Assembly (NCBI RefSeq): GCF_015319165.1
Contig: NZ_JADIVZ010000005.1
Span: 62,001-126,000 of the forward strand
Direction of reading: 5' to 3'
From: Nocardioides acrostichi
GTDB taxonomy: Bacteria > Actinomycetota > Actinomycetes > Propionibacteriales > Nocardioidaceae
DNA length: 64,000 bases
Positions within the stretch are counted from its first letter, which is position 1, and each line of letters starts with the position of its first letter. The translations under genes and the position numbers were made by a program. Below are positions 7,877 to 16,858 of this stretch, piece by piece. The notes under the pieces are model-generated. The model was not told the DNA's origin. It searched no databases and saw only the letters and a list, made by a program, of their open reading frames with translations.

Positions 7877-8839
7877 GCGGGTGAGGGTGGTTCGCTGGAA
7901 GACGCGTTCGGCGGCCACGCACAGCGGCTTCCACCACCGTCGCTGGAAGGCGAGCACGGCCGTGCCGGCGAGGAGGAGTCCGACCAGATTGAGCCCGAGT
8001 TGCATGGCGGATCCAGCCATCTCGTGGGTGTCGAGGAAGGCCAGGGCGAGGGCGAGGTTGCCGGCGGCGGGCACGGTCGTGACGCTGATGAAGACGCCGA
8101 CCATCGTCGAGGTCTTCTCGATGGCCAGGGCCAACGCGCCCGCCCCGCCGGCGGCCAGCGCCACGATGAACGACCACGCGTCGGGGTGCCAGATGAACCC
8201 GGTGTTGGGTCGCGATCTGCTCAGATCTTCGGCCGCGATGAGGCCCGTGCCCCGGGCCACGAGCCCCAGCACGGCCACCACCGCGATGGCGAACACGAAC
8301 GACAGCACCAGCAACTGGAGGGCTCGGACGACCAGCCGCGGGCGCCGCAGCACCACACCGGCACCCGCGGCAGCCACGGGGGCGAAGTCCGGACCCACCA
8401 CCATGGCCCCGACCACGAGCACGGAGGAGTCGGTCACCACCGCGATCGCCGCCAGGATCACCGCGATGACCAAGAAGACGTGGTAGCTCACGGTCGGCAC
8501 GGAGTCGGCTGCGGCCGCGCTCTCCACCGACTCCCACACGATGGCGTCGTCGGGGTGCCCGGGCGCAGCGCGCTCCATGCGCTCGGCCCGCGCGAAGGGC
8601 GAGGACCGCGGCTCGGTCACCAGGATCGAGCCGGCCTCGTGGACCCCGAGCTCGCGCAGGTCGCCGATGAGCGGTCCGGCCTTCTCGCGGGCGACATCGC
8701 ACTCCACCAGGTCGCCACGGGGGTGCAGCACGACGTCGCGTTGCACGGTGACGTCGGCTGTCCACTCGTGCTCGCAGAGCAGTGAGACGACCGGGTCGGT
8801 CAGGTCGCTCGGCAGGGTCATGCGCAGGTGGACGAGCAC
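7874..8839 (-). CDS. DUF389 family multipass membrane protein
   Basis: A 321-residue protein. Residues 1-100 form a small soluble alpha/beta domain; from about residue 115 there are repeated hydrophobic segments (VFLVIAVILAAIAVVTDSS, VVGAMVVGPDFAPVAAAGAG) typical of DUF389 (TIGR00341-like) proteins of unknown transport function. The GTG at 8839 lies just past the vanW stop; an ATG at 8821 is an alternative. It probably belongs to the vanW operon. Confidence 0.8.
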   Translation of the reverse strand: MLVHLRMTLPSDLTDPVVSLLCEHEWTADVTVQRDVVLHPRGDLVECDVAREKAGPLIGDLRELGVHEAGSILVTEPRSSPFARAERMERAAPGHPDDAIVWESVESAAAADSVPTVSYHVFLVIAVILAAIAVVTDSSVLVVGAMVVGPDFAPVAAAGAGVVLRRPRLVVRALQLLVLSFVFAIAVVAVLGLVARGTGLIAAEDLSRSRPNTGFIWHPDAWSFIVALAAGGAGALALAIEKTSTMVGVFISVTTVPAAGNLALALAFLDTHEMAGSAMQLGLNLVGLLLAGTAVLAFQRRWWKPLCVAAERVFQRTTLTR

Positions 8840-8843
8840 GGCC

Positions 8844-10583
8844 TCACCGCTTCTTCGGCGCTTGGCACCGCACGCCGTCCGAGGGCGTGTAGACGGTGTG
8901 GAACGTCTGCTTCTTGACCACCTTCTGCTCGCCCGGACGCCGGAAGTAGCGGTAGACGTCGATGCTGAAGCCGGGGCTGCCGGAGTAGGCGTAGCAGTCG
9001 GGAGTGCGCAGGGTGCGCGTGGTGGGCTGGGTGTAGTCGTAGCGATCGCTGGTGTCGGTCGTGATGTCCCAGCGCTTGGTGGAGTACAGCGTGACGGTCA
9101 CGACGCCCTGGGACGACGCCGTGCTGGGCGTGACCTTCGCGCTCACGTAGACGCCGTAGGGCGTGTCGTCGGCGAACTTCAGATCGAGCGAACCCCACAC
9201 CACCGTGGCCTCGCGACCGACCGGGTAGCGGTCGATGTAGAACGAGTGCGGCTTGTGTTCGACGTCCTTGAGCCCGGCGAAGAAGGCGGCGTTGAACAGT
9301 GTGGTCGCCAACTGCGAGACGCCGCCGCCGAGATCCTTCTTCAAGATGCCGTTGGAGATGACGTAACCCTCGGTGAAGCCGTTGGCTCGAGTGCGCTCGC
9401 CGACGATGTCGTTCATGGAGAACACCTGGCCGGGTTTCAGGATCGTGCCGTCGACGAGCTCGGCCGCCCGACCGATGTTGACGTTGCGGTACTCGGCGTC
9501 GGGGTAGTACGTGGTGAAGCTGGAGACCTTCTGCTTGATCTTCAGCTTCTTGAGATCCTTCGCGGTGACGTCGGGCTTCACGACGTCGGCGGTGACCTGG
9601 CCCGAGCGCCGTTCCTCGGGCTTGGTGAGCAGCCTCAGGAACGTCTTCGCGACCTCGTCGGGGTCGTAGTCGACGCCCGGCTTGCCCCGGACGATGCGGG
9701 GCTTGCCGTCGCGGATCTCGATGGAGGCGTCGACCGGGTCGCCGGACGTCGTGGCGTCACCGACGAGTCCGAGCACGACGTCGGTGTCGACATCGGGCCT
9801 CAGGGTGTCGCCGTCAGGGGTCAGCGACAGCGCCGTGGCGTAGTCATGGGGGCGCAGCGTCACTCGCGCCCGGCCGAACTCCAGCACCACGGGGCCCGAC
9901 ATCGCCGGGTTGGCGAAGTCGTCCATCGCCTCGTCGACGTCGTCGTCGGTGATCGCGGGAGCCACCGGGGTCAGTTCGAGGTCGACGCTCGGGCCCTGGG
10001 CGCCGGAGCCGGTGAGGTAGGCCGCGAGCAGGGCGGACCGTACGTCGCCGACGCTCAGCGCGAGGCCGTCCCGGGCTTTCACGGTGTGCACGCCGCCGGG
10101 GCGGAACTGCACGGCACCGTCGACCGGGTCGCGGCCCACGAGCGCATCGAGCCGCTGCACCAGCAGGCCCATCTGGTCATCGTCGATCGTGACGACCGGT
10201 TGCACCTCGTCGCCGCCGGTCCAGTAGTTCCAGAGCCGCTGCGGCGACCAGCCGGTACCGGCGCCGGTCTCGGCCACGGTGGCGGCGTAGTCGACGGCGA
10301 GACCCGCCTGGCCCGGGGTGACCTGCTCGGTGCGACCGCCCACCTCGACCTCGAAGGAGGCGTCGGCCCGCGGGCCGAGCTGCTCGCGCAGCACCTGCTC
10401 GGCGGCGGACGGCATACGTCCGCCGATGTCGACGCCCGCCACGGTCGTGCCACGCGGCACGCGCTCGCCGGCCAGTCCACCCGCGGCGGCGTACCCGCCA
10501 CCGAGGAGGAGCGCCAGCACCAGCACCACCAGCCAGAACGCCTTCCAACCCGGCCCCTCGCTGCGACTCCGCCCCGTGCTCAC
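8844..10583 (-). CDS. VanW family protein with PG-binding-4-like repeats
   Basis: A 579-residue protein with one N-terminal membrane segment (about residues 14-34). Two tandem modules of about 110 residues follow (RGTTVAGVDIGGRMPSAAEQ onwards; second around residues 200-310), resembling the putative peptidoglycan-binding-4 domain. The VanW domain (about residues 350-500) shows YRNVNIGRAAELVDGTILKP and GYVISNGILKKDLGGGVSQL. It is presumably exported and acts at the cell wall; VanW biochemistry is not established. The GTG start overlaps the upstream gene stop by 4 bp. Confidence 0.85.
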   Translation of the reverse strand: MSTGRSRSEGPGWKAFWLVVLVLALLLGGGYAAAGGLAGERVPRGTTVAGVDIGGRMPSAAEQVLREQLGPRADASFEVEVGGRTEQVTPGQAGLAVDYAATVAETGAGTGWSPQRLWNYWTGGDEVQPVVTIDDDQMGLLVQRLDALVGRDPVDGAVQFRPGGVHTVKARDGLALSVGDVRSALLAAYLTGSGAQGPSVDLELTPVAPAITDDDVDEAMDDFANPAMSGPVVLEFGRARVTLRPHDYATALSLTPDGDTLRPDVDTDVVLGLVGDATTSGDPVDASIEIRDGKPRIVRGKPGVDYDPDEVAKTFLRLLTKPEERRSGQVTADVVKPDVTAKDLKKLKIKQKVSSFTTYYPDAEYRNVNIGRAAELVDGTILKPGQVFSMNDIVGERTRANGFTEGYVISNGILKKDLGGGVSQLATTLFNAAFFAGLKDVEHKPHSFYIDRYPVGREATVVWGSLDLKFADDTPYGVYVSAKVTPSTASSQGVVTVTLYSTKRWDITTDTSDRYDYTQPTTRTLRTPDCYAYSGSPGFSIDVYRYFRRPGEQKVVKKQTFHTVYTPSDGVRCQAPKKR

Positions 10584-10924
10584 CGGCTCATCCTAGAAAC
10601 CAGCCCCCCGGGCGCCGGGAGGGTCGCGATCGCCACGCCGAGCCAGATCGCGGTTGTCAGGGCGAGCAGCCACCCCTGGGCGCCGCCGAGCAGGGTGCCG
10701 CCCTCGTGGCGCGGCAGCACCGAGACGGCGACGGCGGCGCCGACTCCCGCCGTCCAGGCCAGGCGGTAGCCCGGGCCGAGACCGAAGGTCCAGCAGCCGC
10801 CGGCGACCAGCGCGACGGCCAACCAGCCCCACGACTGCGCGAGCACCACCGCGGCCACGCCGTGCGCGGCACCGAGCGCAAGCAGCCCCAGACCCGCGGT
10901 CACGCGCCGGACCACGCCGCGCAC
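10580..10924 (-). CDS. Small four-helix membrane protein in the mshB operon
   Basis: About 114 residues from the GTG at 10924, 4 bp after the mshB stop, ending with a GTGA overlap onto vanW. Four hydrophobic stretches alternate with short loops (TAGLGLLALGAAHGVAAVV, GWLAVALVAGGCWTFGLG, AGVGAAVAVSVL, GWLLALTTAIWLGVAIATL). I do not recognise a named family. Its constant overlap with both neighbours suggests it is genuinely translated. The upstream reading of this frame overlaps mshB and is rejected. Confidence 0.65.
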   Translation of the reverse strand: MRGVVRRVTAGLGLLALGAAHGVAAVVLAQSWGWLAVALVAGGCWTFGLGPGYRLAWTAGVGAAVAVSVLPRHEGGTLLGGAQGWLLALTTAIWLGVAIATLPAPGGLVSRMSR

Positions 10925-10928
10925 CGTG

Positions 10929-11861
10929 CTACCCCAGACCCGCGAACAGGTCGGTCTCGAGGCCGTCGTCGCCCACCGGACCGAGCGTGCCGGCCGCGAG
11001 GCGGTAGTGCTCGACCCCGAACGCCGAGGCGCCGACGTTGTTGGAGAGGGCGAAGAAGGGTCCATCGACGCTCACCTGGGTCGGGTAGGCGCGCAGGGCG
11101 TCGAGCTTGGCGTCGACGAAGGCGCTCGCGTCGACGGCGCACGCGAGATCGGCGTCGGGGGTGACGAAGTGCGGCATCGGGCCGTCGGGGTCGAGGCCTG
11201 AGAAACCTTCGCCGTCACCCGCACCGGCCTCGCGCATCGCGCGCAGGCCCGCCCGCATCGCGGACTCCGCGATGGCGCCCCAGTAGATCTTGGCGATCGC
11301 CCACGCCTCGCCGAGATCGTGCCGGTAGGAGGTGACCGCGGCGAGCTGCGCGGCGTACATCGCGACCCGGTGGGCCTGGATGTGGTCGGGGTGGCCGTAG
11401 CCGCCGAACTGGTCGTAGGTGACCAGCACCTGCGGCCGCACCTCGCGGATGATCGCGACGAGATGGTCGGCCGCCTCGGTGAGGTCGGCCAGCGCGAACG
11501 CGTTCTCGGCGGTCTGGTCGGCGGCGATCGCGTGGCCGTCGGGGTGCCACTGCATGCCGGAGTCGCGGTAGCGACCGAAGCCGCCCAACCAGCGGTGGTC
11601 GGTGACGCCGAGCGCGGCCATCGCGGCGGCGATCTCGGTGCGGCGGTGCTCTCCGAGCCGGTCGTCGCGGTCGGCGGCGAGGTGCTCGAGCTCGGGCACC
11701 AGGATCTCGCCCAGCTCACCGGCCGTGCAGGTGACCATCGTGACGCCGCGCCCGTCGGCGACGTACCGGGCCATGGTGGCGCCCTGGCCGATCGTCTCGT
11801 CGTCGGGGTGCGCGTGCACCAGCAGCAGGCGCCGACTCGGCCTGTGCTCGGGCTGGTTCAT
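10929..11861 (-). CDS. mshB: Mycothiol biosynthesis deacetylase
   Basis: Zinc-dependent deacetylase removing acetyl from GlcNAc-Ins to give GlcN-Ins, second step of mycothiol synthesis. The 310-residue protein starts at the ATG at 11861. It contains [20 protein letters not shown], whose HPDDE supplies zinc ligands and the catalytic Asp, and [10 protein letters not shown], the third zinc-binding His region. The length and motifs separate it from the related Mca amidase less firmly, but context and size favour MshB. Its start overlaps the Nudix stop (ATGA). Confidence 0.88.
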   Translation of the reverse strand: MNQPEHRPSRRLLLVHAHPDDETIGQGATMARYVADGRGVTMVTCTAGELGEILVPELEHLAADRDDRLGEHRRTEIAAAMAALGVTDHRWLGGFGRYRDSGMQWHPDGHAIAADQTAENAFALADLTEAADHLVAIIREVRPQVLVTYDQFGGYGHPDHIQAHRVAMYAAQLAAVTSYRHDLGEAWAIAKIYWGAIAESAMRAGLRAMREAGAGDGEGFSGLDPDGPMPHFVTPDADLACAVDASAFVDAKLDALRAYPTQVSVDGPFFALSNNVGASAFGVEHYRLAAGTLGPVGDDGLETDLFAGLG

Positions 11862-12583
11862 GAGGGGTCTCCGTCGGGTCGCTTGATGCGCTTCGGTGCA
11901 CTGGGCAGGGGTTGCGGGGCAGCGGGCGTGCCGGGCGCGCCGCGCTCGGACCGGCCGTCGTCGAGCCGCTCGTCGAGCCACCCGTCGAATTCGTCGGCGA
12001 GCATCTCGGCCAGGAACGACGGCGCATCGGTGAGCACCGCCCACGGATGGTCCTCGTCGTCGTCCTCCCCGGCCAGCCGCTCGCGGGCGATCGCGGCGTC
12101 GTACCCGTCGACTCGCAGCCGGCGCACCACCTCGCGGGCGTCGTCGGCCTCGAAGAGCACGAGCCGCCGGAAGGCGCCCCCGAGGCCGCGCAGCAGGTGG
12201 TCGAGCTCGGGCAGGAACACGCGGTCGGAGTCGAGCCAGTCGACCGAGTCCAGCTCGTCGGACCCCAGCCACACGAGGGCGTCGTGCTCGGCCGGCTGCG
12301 GCTCGGCGTCGCCGACCAGGCGGACCGTGGCGATGCGCAGCACCCACGCGCCGTCGTCGGCGCGCTCGATGCTGCCGCGGGTGGCCAGCCAGCCGGTCAC
12401 CTCGACCTCCACGCCCAGCTCCTCGGCGAGCTCGCGCACGATCGCCCCGGACGCCGTCTCACCGGGCTCGACCTTGCCACCCGGGAGCTCCCAGCGTCCG
12501 GCCGTGTTCGGCGGGTCGGTGCGCCGCGCGGCGAGCACCCGGCCGCCGCGCACGATCGCCGCGCCCACCACCGTCGTCCCCAT
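11858..12583 (-). CDS. Nudix hydrolase fused to RraB-like domain
   Basis: A 241-residue protein. Residues 1-125 are a MutT-like Nudix domain with the full box [20 protein letters not shown] followed by ELG; such enzymes hydrolyse nucleoside diphosphate derivatives, often oxidised dNTPs. Residues about 140-205 ([20 protein letters not shown], then [23 protein letters not shown]) resemble the RNase E inhibitor RraB fold in pattern; this is my reading by eye. A charged, proline-rich tail follows. It is first in the operon with mshB, the small membrane protein and vanW. Confidence 0.75.
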   Translation of the reverse strand: MGTTVVGAAIVRGGRVLAARRTDPPNTAGRWELPGGKVEPGETASGAIVRELAEELGVEVEVTGWLATRGSIERADDGAWVLRIATVRLVGDAEPQPAEHDALVWLGSDELDSVDWLDSDRVFLPELDHLLRGLGGAFRRLVLFEADDAREVVRRLRVDGYDAAIARERLAGEDDDEDHPWAVLTDAPSFLAEMLADEFDGWLDERLDDGRSERGAPGTPAAPQPLPSAPKRIKRPDGDPS

Positions 12584-12622
12584 GGCCCCATCTTCGCGCG
12601 CCGAGCGTGCGGGGTGACACCG

Positions 12623-12628
12623 TAGGGT
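12623..12628 (+). promoter_or_regulatory. Probable leaderless -10 element (TAGGGT)
   Basis: TAGGGT followed by 7 nt and then the GTG at 12636. The same TAGGGTCG string at the same 7-nt distance precedes the AtzH-amidase gene at 15350. No Shine-Dalgarno is present. Confidence 0.5.
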
Positions 12629-12635
12629 CGCGGTT

Positions 12636-13556
12636 GTGACAGCGACGTCTCGGGAAACGGAGCTGCGGGTTCCGCTGCTGCCGGCTGCGGCCTTCGTGGT
12701 GGTGTGGTCGTCGGGCTACATCGCCGGGCCGGCCGGCGTCGACGCGATCGACCCGTTCACCGTGCTGACGCTGCGGTTCGTGGTGGCGGCACTGATGCTC
12801 TGGCCCGTGGCGCGGGTGCTGCGTGGCCCGCTGCGCATCACGCGTGAGGATCTGGTGCGCGTCACGGTGTCGGGGCTGCTCTTCAACGCGCTGCTCTTCG
12901 GACTGATGTACCTGGCCTTCGAGCGTGGCCTGACCGCCACGCTCGGCTCGCTGCTGCACTCACTCTCACCGGTGCTCACCGCCGTGCTGGCCGGGGTGTT
13001 CCTGCACGAGCGGCTGGCTCGGTGGCAGGTGATCGGCTTCGCTGCCGGCGTGGGCGGGGTCGTGCTCGTGCTCGGGCCGGACGTGTCGGAGGCCGGCGGG
13101 GTGCTGGCGATGCTGCTCGGCGTCGCGTCGCTGCTCTGTCTCTCGCTGGGCACGCTCGGGCAGCGCTGGATCAGCCCGCACACCGACCCCATCTGGTCGG
13201 CGACCCTCCAGTGCGCGGTGTCCGTGCCGCCGCTGGCGGTGCTGGCCCTGACCATCGAGGGGGTGCACGGCGTGCACCACCCGGTGCAGGGCACCATCGC
13301 CGTGCTGTGGCTGGCCGGCGTGAACTCGGTGCTCGGACTGCTGTTGATCGGCACGCTCGTGCGCCGCGGCGGGGCCGGCGCGAGCGCGAGCGTCTTCTTC
13401 TTGATGCCGCCCGTCACCGCTGTCATGGCCTTCGTGTGCCTCGGCGACACCCTGGGCGTGCGGGAGCTGGTGGGGCTGGCCGTGTCGGTGGCCGGCGTGG
13501 CGGTCGCCACCCGGGCGCGGCCGGGTCCGCTCACCGAAGGCGAGGCCGTGGCATGA
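12636..13556 (+). CDS. EamA/DMT-type inner membrane transporter
   Basis: A 306-residue polytopic protein with two EamA-like halves of about five helices each. The first half begins AAFVVVWSSGYIAGPAGVDA and includes the conserved LGSLLHSLSPVLTAVLAGVF segment; the second begins near residue 150 and includes GASASVFFLMPPVTAVMAFV. Members export metabolites or take up small solutes; the substrate here is unknown. The gene overlaps the next one by 4 bp (ATGA). Confidence 0.85.
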   Translation: MTATSRETELRVPLLPAAAFVVVWSSGYIAGPAGVDAIDPFTVLTLRFVVAALMLWPVARVLRGPLRITREDLVRVTVSGLLFNALLFGLMYLAFERGLTATLGSLLHSLSPVLTAVLAGVFLHERLARWQVIGFAAGVGGVVLVLGPDVSEAGGVLAMLLGVASLLCLSLGTLGQRWISPHTDPIWSATLQCAVSVPPLAVLALTIEGVHGVHHPVQGTIAVLWLAGVNSVLGLLLIGTLVRRGGAGASASVFFLMPPVTAVMAFVCLGDTLGVRELVGLAVSVAGVAVATRARPGPLTEGEAVA

Positions 13557-14422
13557 GCGACCAGAGCGCACTGCACGCCGTCGTCGGCACCCGCCGGCTC
13601 CGCCGTGGCCGTCCGGCAGGCACCGCCGTGCAACGGGCGTGGCGCTTCGACGCCCCCGACACCCGCGACCGGGAGTGGTGGCCGCAGGGCATCGCGTGGG
13701 CGGGCGACCGGCTGCTCGTGAGCTGGTACGCCAAGTCGGGCGGGGCGCGCATCAGCGTGCTCGACCTCGCGGCCGCGACCTACGAGCACGTGCGGCTGAT
13801 GCAGAGGGCGAAGGACGGCAGGGTGTCGCCGCTGCATGCGCACGCCGGCGGCCTGGGGGTCCACGGCCCGTGGGTGCACGTGGCCAACACCTCGAAGGGC
13901 GCGTGGAGCCTGCACTTCGACGACCTCGCGCAGGGCGAGGACGGCTGGACCTGGACTGCGACCGCCCGGCACCGCCCGGACCTGCCGGACGGGCCGGGCG
14001 GAGCGGCGTCCGGGAGACTGCGCTACTCCTTCATCGACGCCTGCGACGACGACCTCGTGGTGGGCGAGTACGGATGGCGGGAGCGCTCGAAGCGGCTGGC
14101 CACCGTGCAGCTCGTCGAGGGCCTGCCCACCGGACGTGTGCAGATGCTCGGCGAAGGCCCGTCGGGCATGCAGGGCACGACCCGCGACGCGGATGGCCGG
14201 TGGTGGGCGACGACGTCGTTCGGGCCGGTCCTGCCCGGCACGCTCTGGCACACCCGACGCGGGTCGACGCCGCCGCTCTCACGGGGCGACTTCCGCGGCC
14301 GCCGGCTCGCTCTGCCCCCGGGACCGGAGGATCTCACCCACGGACCCGACGGCCGGCTCTGGACCGTCACCGAGTTCCCGCACCTGCGGTGGATCGTGTG
14401 CCTCGTGGCACCCGAGTCCTGA
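13553..14422 (+). CDS. Predicted beta-propeller-like protein of unknown function
   Basis: A 289-residue protein with no signal peptide. Repeated blade-like strands with Trp/Asp/Gly turns are visible (WWPQGIAWAGDRLLVSWYAK, VHGPWVHVANTSKGAW, MQGTTRDADGRWWATTSFGP, EDLTHGPDGRLWTVTEFPHL). The pattern suggests a six-bladed propeller-type fold. I do not recognise a characterised family. The ATGA overlap with the EamA gene implies coupled expression. Confidence 0.6.
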   Translation: MSDQSALHAVVGTRRLRRGRPAGTAVQRAWRFDAPDTRDREWWPQGIAWAGDRLLVSWYAKSGGARISVLDLAAATYEHVRLMQRAKDGRVSPLHAHAGGLGVHGPWVHVANTSKGAWSLHFDDLAQGEDGWTWTATARHRPDLPDGPGGAASGRLRYSFIDACDDDLVVGEYGWRERSKRLATVQLVEGLPTGRVQMLGEGPSGMQGTTRDADGRWWATTSFGPVLPGTLWHTRRGSTPPLSRGDFRGRRLALPPGPEDLTHGPDGRLWTVTEFPHLRWIVCLVAPES

Positions 14423-14452
14423 GAGCCCGGCGGAGCCCGGCGCTGCCCCCGG

Positions 14453-15277
14453 TCAGCGATCCGCGGCCTGCTCCTGGGAGCACCACCAGGTGGTGCGACT
14501 CCCGACGGTGCCGCGCTGCATCGGCGCGCCGCAGCGAGGGCAGGCGTCGCCCGCCTGCCGGTGCTCGATGACCTCGCCGGTGTGCACGCCGCCGCGTCGG
14601 ATCGCCGAGCGGATGCAGCGGCGCAGCACCCGCCGCAGCTCGTCGGCGGCGTCCTCGTCGAGCGAGTCGGCCGGGCGCAACGGCGAGAGCGAGGCCTGCC
14701 ACAGAGTCTCGTCGGCTAGCAGGTTGCCGACGCCGGCGATCGCGTGCTGGTCGAGCAGCCGCGCCTTGAGCGGCGCCGAGCTCGCGGCGAGGCAGGCGCG
14801 AAACTGCGCGCGGGTGATCTCGCCGGCGTCGGGGCCGAGGGCGTCGATGTCGGGGTCGAGCCGCACACGCCCCAGCCGCCGCTTGTCGAAGAGCCGCAGC
14901 TCGCCGCCGTCGTCGAAGCAGAGGGTGAAGCGGGTCCACTCGGGCTTGTCGCCCTCGCGCCGGCCGAGCCGGGCCGGGCCGCCGTAGGTGGAGGCGGACT
15001 CGCCCTCGGGGCCGGTCACGATGATGCGCCCGCTCATCCCGAGGTGCAGGCCCAGCGGCGGTCCCGGCTCGCCGTCCGCGCCCTCGACCTCGCACCACAT
15101 CGCCTTGCCACGCCGGTGAGCGGCGACGAGCCGTCCGCCCGTCAGGGCCGAGGCGATCTCGCCCGGCGCGTGCGGGCGGCAGACGAACGCGTCGCGGTCG
15201 TCGACCTCCGCGATGACGCGCCCCAGCGCCCTCTCGACGACCTGGCGGGCGTTCTCGACCTCGGGCAACTCCGGCAC
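14453..15277 (-). CDS. Fpg/Nei family DNA glycosylase/AP lyase
   Basis: Base-excision repair enzyme family acting on oxidised bases. The 274-residue protein starts MPELPEVENARQVVERALGR, giving the catalytic Pro-1 and Glu after Met removal. HRRGKAMW carries the conserved lysine, and LLDQHAIAGVGNLLADETLW is the H2TH element. The C-terminal zinc finger begins normally with CPRC, but its second pair reads WWCSQEQ, so only one of the two expected distal cysteines is present. Fpg versus Nei specificity cannot be settled from sequence alone. Confidence 0.85.
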   Translation of the reverse strand: MPELPEVENARQVVERALGRVIAEVDDRDAFVCRPHAPGEIASALTGGRLVAAHRRGKAMWCEVEGADGEPGPPLGLHLGMSGRIIVTGPEGESASTYGGPARLGRREGDKPEWTRFTLCFDDGGELRLFDKRRLGRVRLDPDIDALGPDAGEITRAQFRACLAASSAPLKARLLDQHAIAGVGNLLADETLWQASLSPLRPADSLDEDAADELRRVLRRCIRSAIRRGGVHTGEVIEHRQAGDACPRCGAPMQRGTVGSRTTWWCSQEQAADR

Positions 15278-15336
15278 GCTTCTTGTCTACCCGCTCGACG
15301 CGCCCGGGCGGGCACCCGTTCGGGCGCGGCCGCCCG

Positions 15337-15342
15337 TAGGGT
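15337..15342 (+). promoter_or_regulatory. Probable leaderless -10 element (TAGGGT)
   Basis: TAGGGTCG ending 7 nt before the ATG at 15350, identical in sequence and spacing to the element before the EamA gene at 12636. No ribosome-binding site is visible. Confidence 0.5.
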
Positions 15343-15349
15343 CGAGGCC

Positions 15350-16858
15350 ATGACCGAGCGCCCCCCGCTGCCGGTGCCGCCCGAGCTCGTCGAGGCCTTC
15401 CGCCGCTACGAGCGGGCGCTCGTGGACGCCGACCTCGACACCCTCGACGCCCTGACCGCCGGCGGTGCGTCGGCGCTGGCGGCCGGAGCGGACGGCCTGC
15501 TCGTCGGGCGCGAGCACGTGGTGGAGGCCCGGCGCGCGACCACCCGGCCACAGGCCCGGCGCCTGGTGCAGACGCACGTGCAGGTCACCGACGCCGAGCA
15601 CGCGCTCGTGGTGGCGGTCGCCGAGCACGCCCGGGGTGGCCGGACCCAGCAGACCCAGCTCTGGGCGCTGGTCGACGATCGCTGGCAGGTCACCGCCGCG
15701 CACACGACGCCTCCGGCGCCGGCGCTCGACACGCGCGTGTGGCGGGTCGTGGGCGATCCCCTCGTGCACGGCAACGCGAGCGGACCGCTGCTCGGCGAGA
15801 GCGTCGCGGTCAAGGACGTGTACGCCGTGGCCGGGCACGCCATCAGCGCCGGCAACCCGGCCTGGGAGGCCGCCTCACCGGTAGAACGCTCCGATGCCCG
15901 GGTCGTGGAGTCGCTCATCGAGGCCGGAGCCGACCTGCGGGGCATCGCGCGCACCGACGAGTTCGCCTGGTCGATCCTGGGCATGAACGCCCACCACGGC
16001 ACGCCACCCAACCCTCGCGCACCCGGCCGCGTGCCGGGCGGCTCGTCGTCCGGTCCGGCGAGCGCGGTCGCGCTGGGTCAGGCCTCGATCGGGCTGGGCA
16101 CCGACACGGCGGGATCCTGCCGTGCCCCCGCCGCGTTCTGCGGCCTCTTCGGCGTCCGCACCAGCCATGGGTCTGTCAGCACGCGCGGCATGCTGCCGCT
16201 GGCACCGTCCTTCGACACGGTCGGTTGGCTCACGCGGGACGCCGCCACCCTGCAGCGCGTGGGCGACGTGCTGCTGCCACCCGACTCGACGTCCGGCTCC
16301 GCCGACCTCGTGGTCGTTCCCGAACTGCTGGGCCTCGCGACGCCCGACGTGCGCAGCGCCGTCGAGTCCTGGGTCGGCGAGCAGGGGCTCGTGGTCCGCG
16401 AGGGGTGGCCGCTCGGCACACGCGAGCAGTGGCTCGCCGCCTTCGTCACCTGGCAGTCGTGGCAGGCGTGGCAGTCCCACGGCGCCTGGCTCGCCGACCG
16501 GCTCGACACGATCGGCTGGCCCGTGCGCGAGCGCTTCGAGTTCGCCGCCGGCCTCACGCAGGCCCGGGCGGACGACGCCCGCGCGGTCGTCGACGACGCG
16601 GCAGGCATCGTTCTCGAAGCGCTGGGCGACCGCGTGGCCGTGCTCCCCACGACCGCCGCCGTCGCCCCGCTGGCCGGCCCGCGGGCCGAGGCGGCCAGGG
16701 GTCCGACCCTGCAGCTCACCGCGGTGGCCAGCATCGCGGGCGCGCCCGTCGTGAGCCTGCCGCTGCGCACCCGGGCGGGACTACCGTGCGGGGTCAGCCT
16801 GATGGCCGCGCCGGGGCGAGACCGGGCCCTACTGGACCTCGCCACCGCCCTCTCTTGA
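15350..16858 (+). CDS. AtzH-like domain fused to amidase-signature hydrolase
   Basis: A 502-residue fusion. Residues 1-125 form an NTF2-like (DUF3225/AtzH-type) domain. The remainder is an amidase-signature enzyme with the Ser-cisSer-Lys triad visible in order: VAVKDVYAVAG (Lys), GGSSSGPASAVALG (cis-Ser) and GTDTAGSCRAPAAFCGLFG (nucleophile Ser). AtzH helps AtzE hydrolyse 1-carboxybiuret in cyanurate degradation, but the actual amide substrate here is unknown and no atz neighbours are present. The ATG is chosen from the promoter position and the domain start. Confidence 0.82.
   Translation: MTERPPLPVPPELVEAFRRYERALVDADLDTLDALTAGGASALAAGADGLLVGREHVVEARRATTRPQARRLVQTHVQVTDAEHALVVAVAEHARGGRTQQTQLWALVDDRWQVTAAHTTPPAPALDTRVWRVVGDPLVHGNASGPLLGESVAVKDVYAVAGHAISAGNPAWEAASPVERSDARVVESLIEAGADLRGIARTDEFAWSILGMNAHHGTPPNPRAPGRVPGGSSSGPASAVALGQASIGLGTDTAGSCRAPAAFCGLFGVRTSHGSVSTRGMLPLAPSFDTVGWLTRDAATLQRVGDVLLPPDSTSGSADLVVVPELLGLATPDVRSAVESWVGEQGLVVREGWPLGTREQWLAAFVTWQSWQAWQSHGAWLADRLDTIGWPVRERFEFAAGLTQARADDARAVVDDAAGIVLEALGDRVAVLPTTAAVAPLAGPRAEAARGPTLQLTAVASIAGAPVVSLPLRTRAGLPCGVSLMAAPGRDRALLDLATALS

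Noticed and set aside
12716-14251. 511-codon minus-strand open frame
   Set aside because: Opposes the EamA transporter and propeller genes; no domain features.
14744-15349. N-terminal extension of the AtzH-amidase
   Set aside because: Would overlap the glycosylase gene in antisense, and the leaderless promoter and domain boundary both point to the ATG at 15350.
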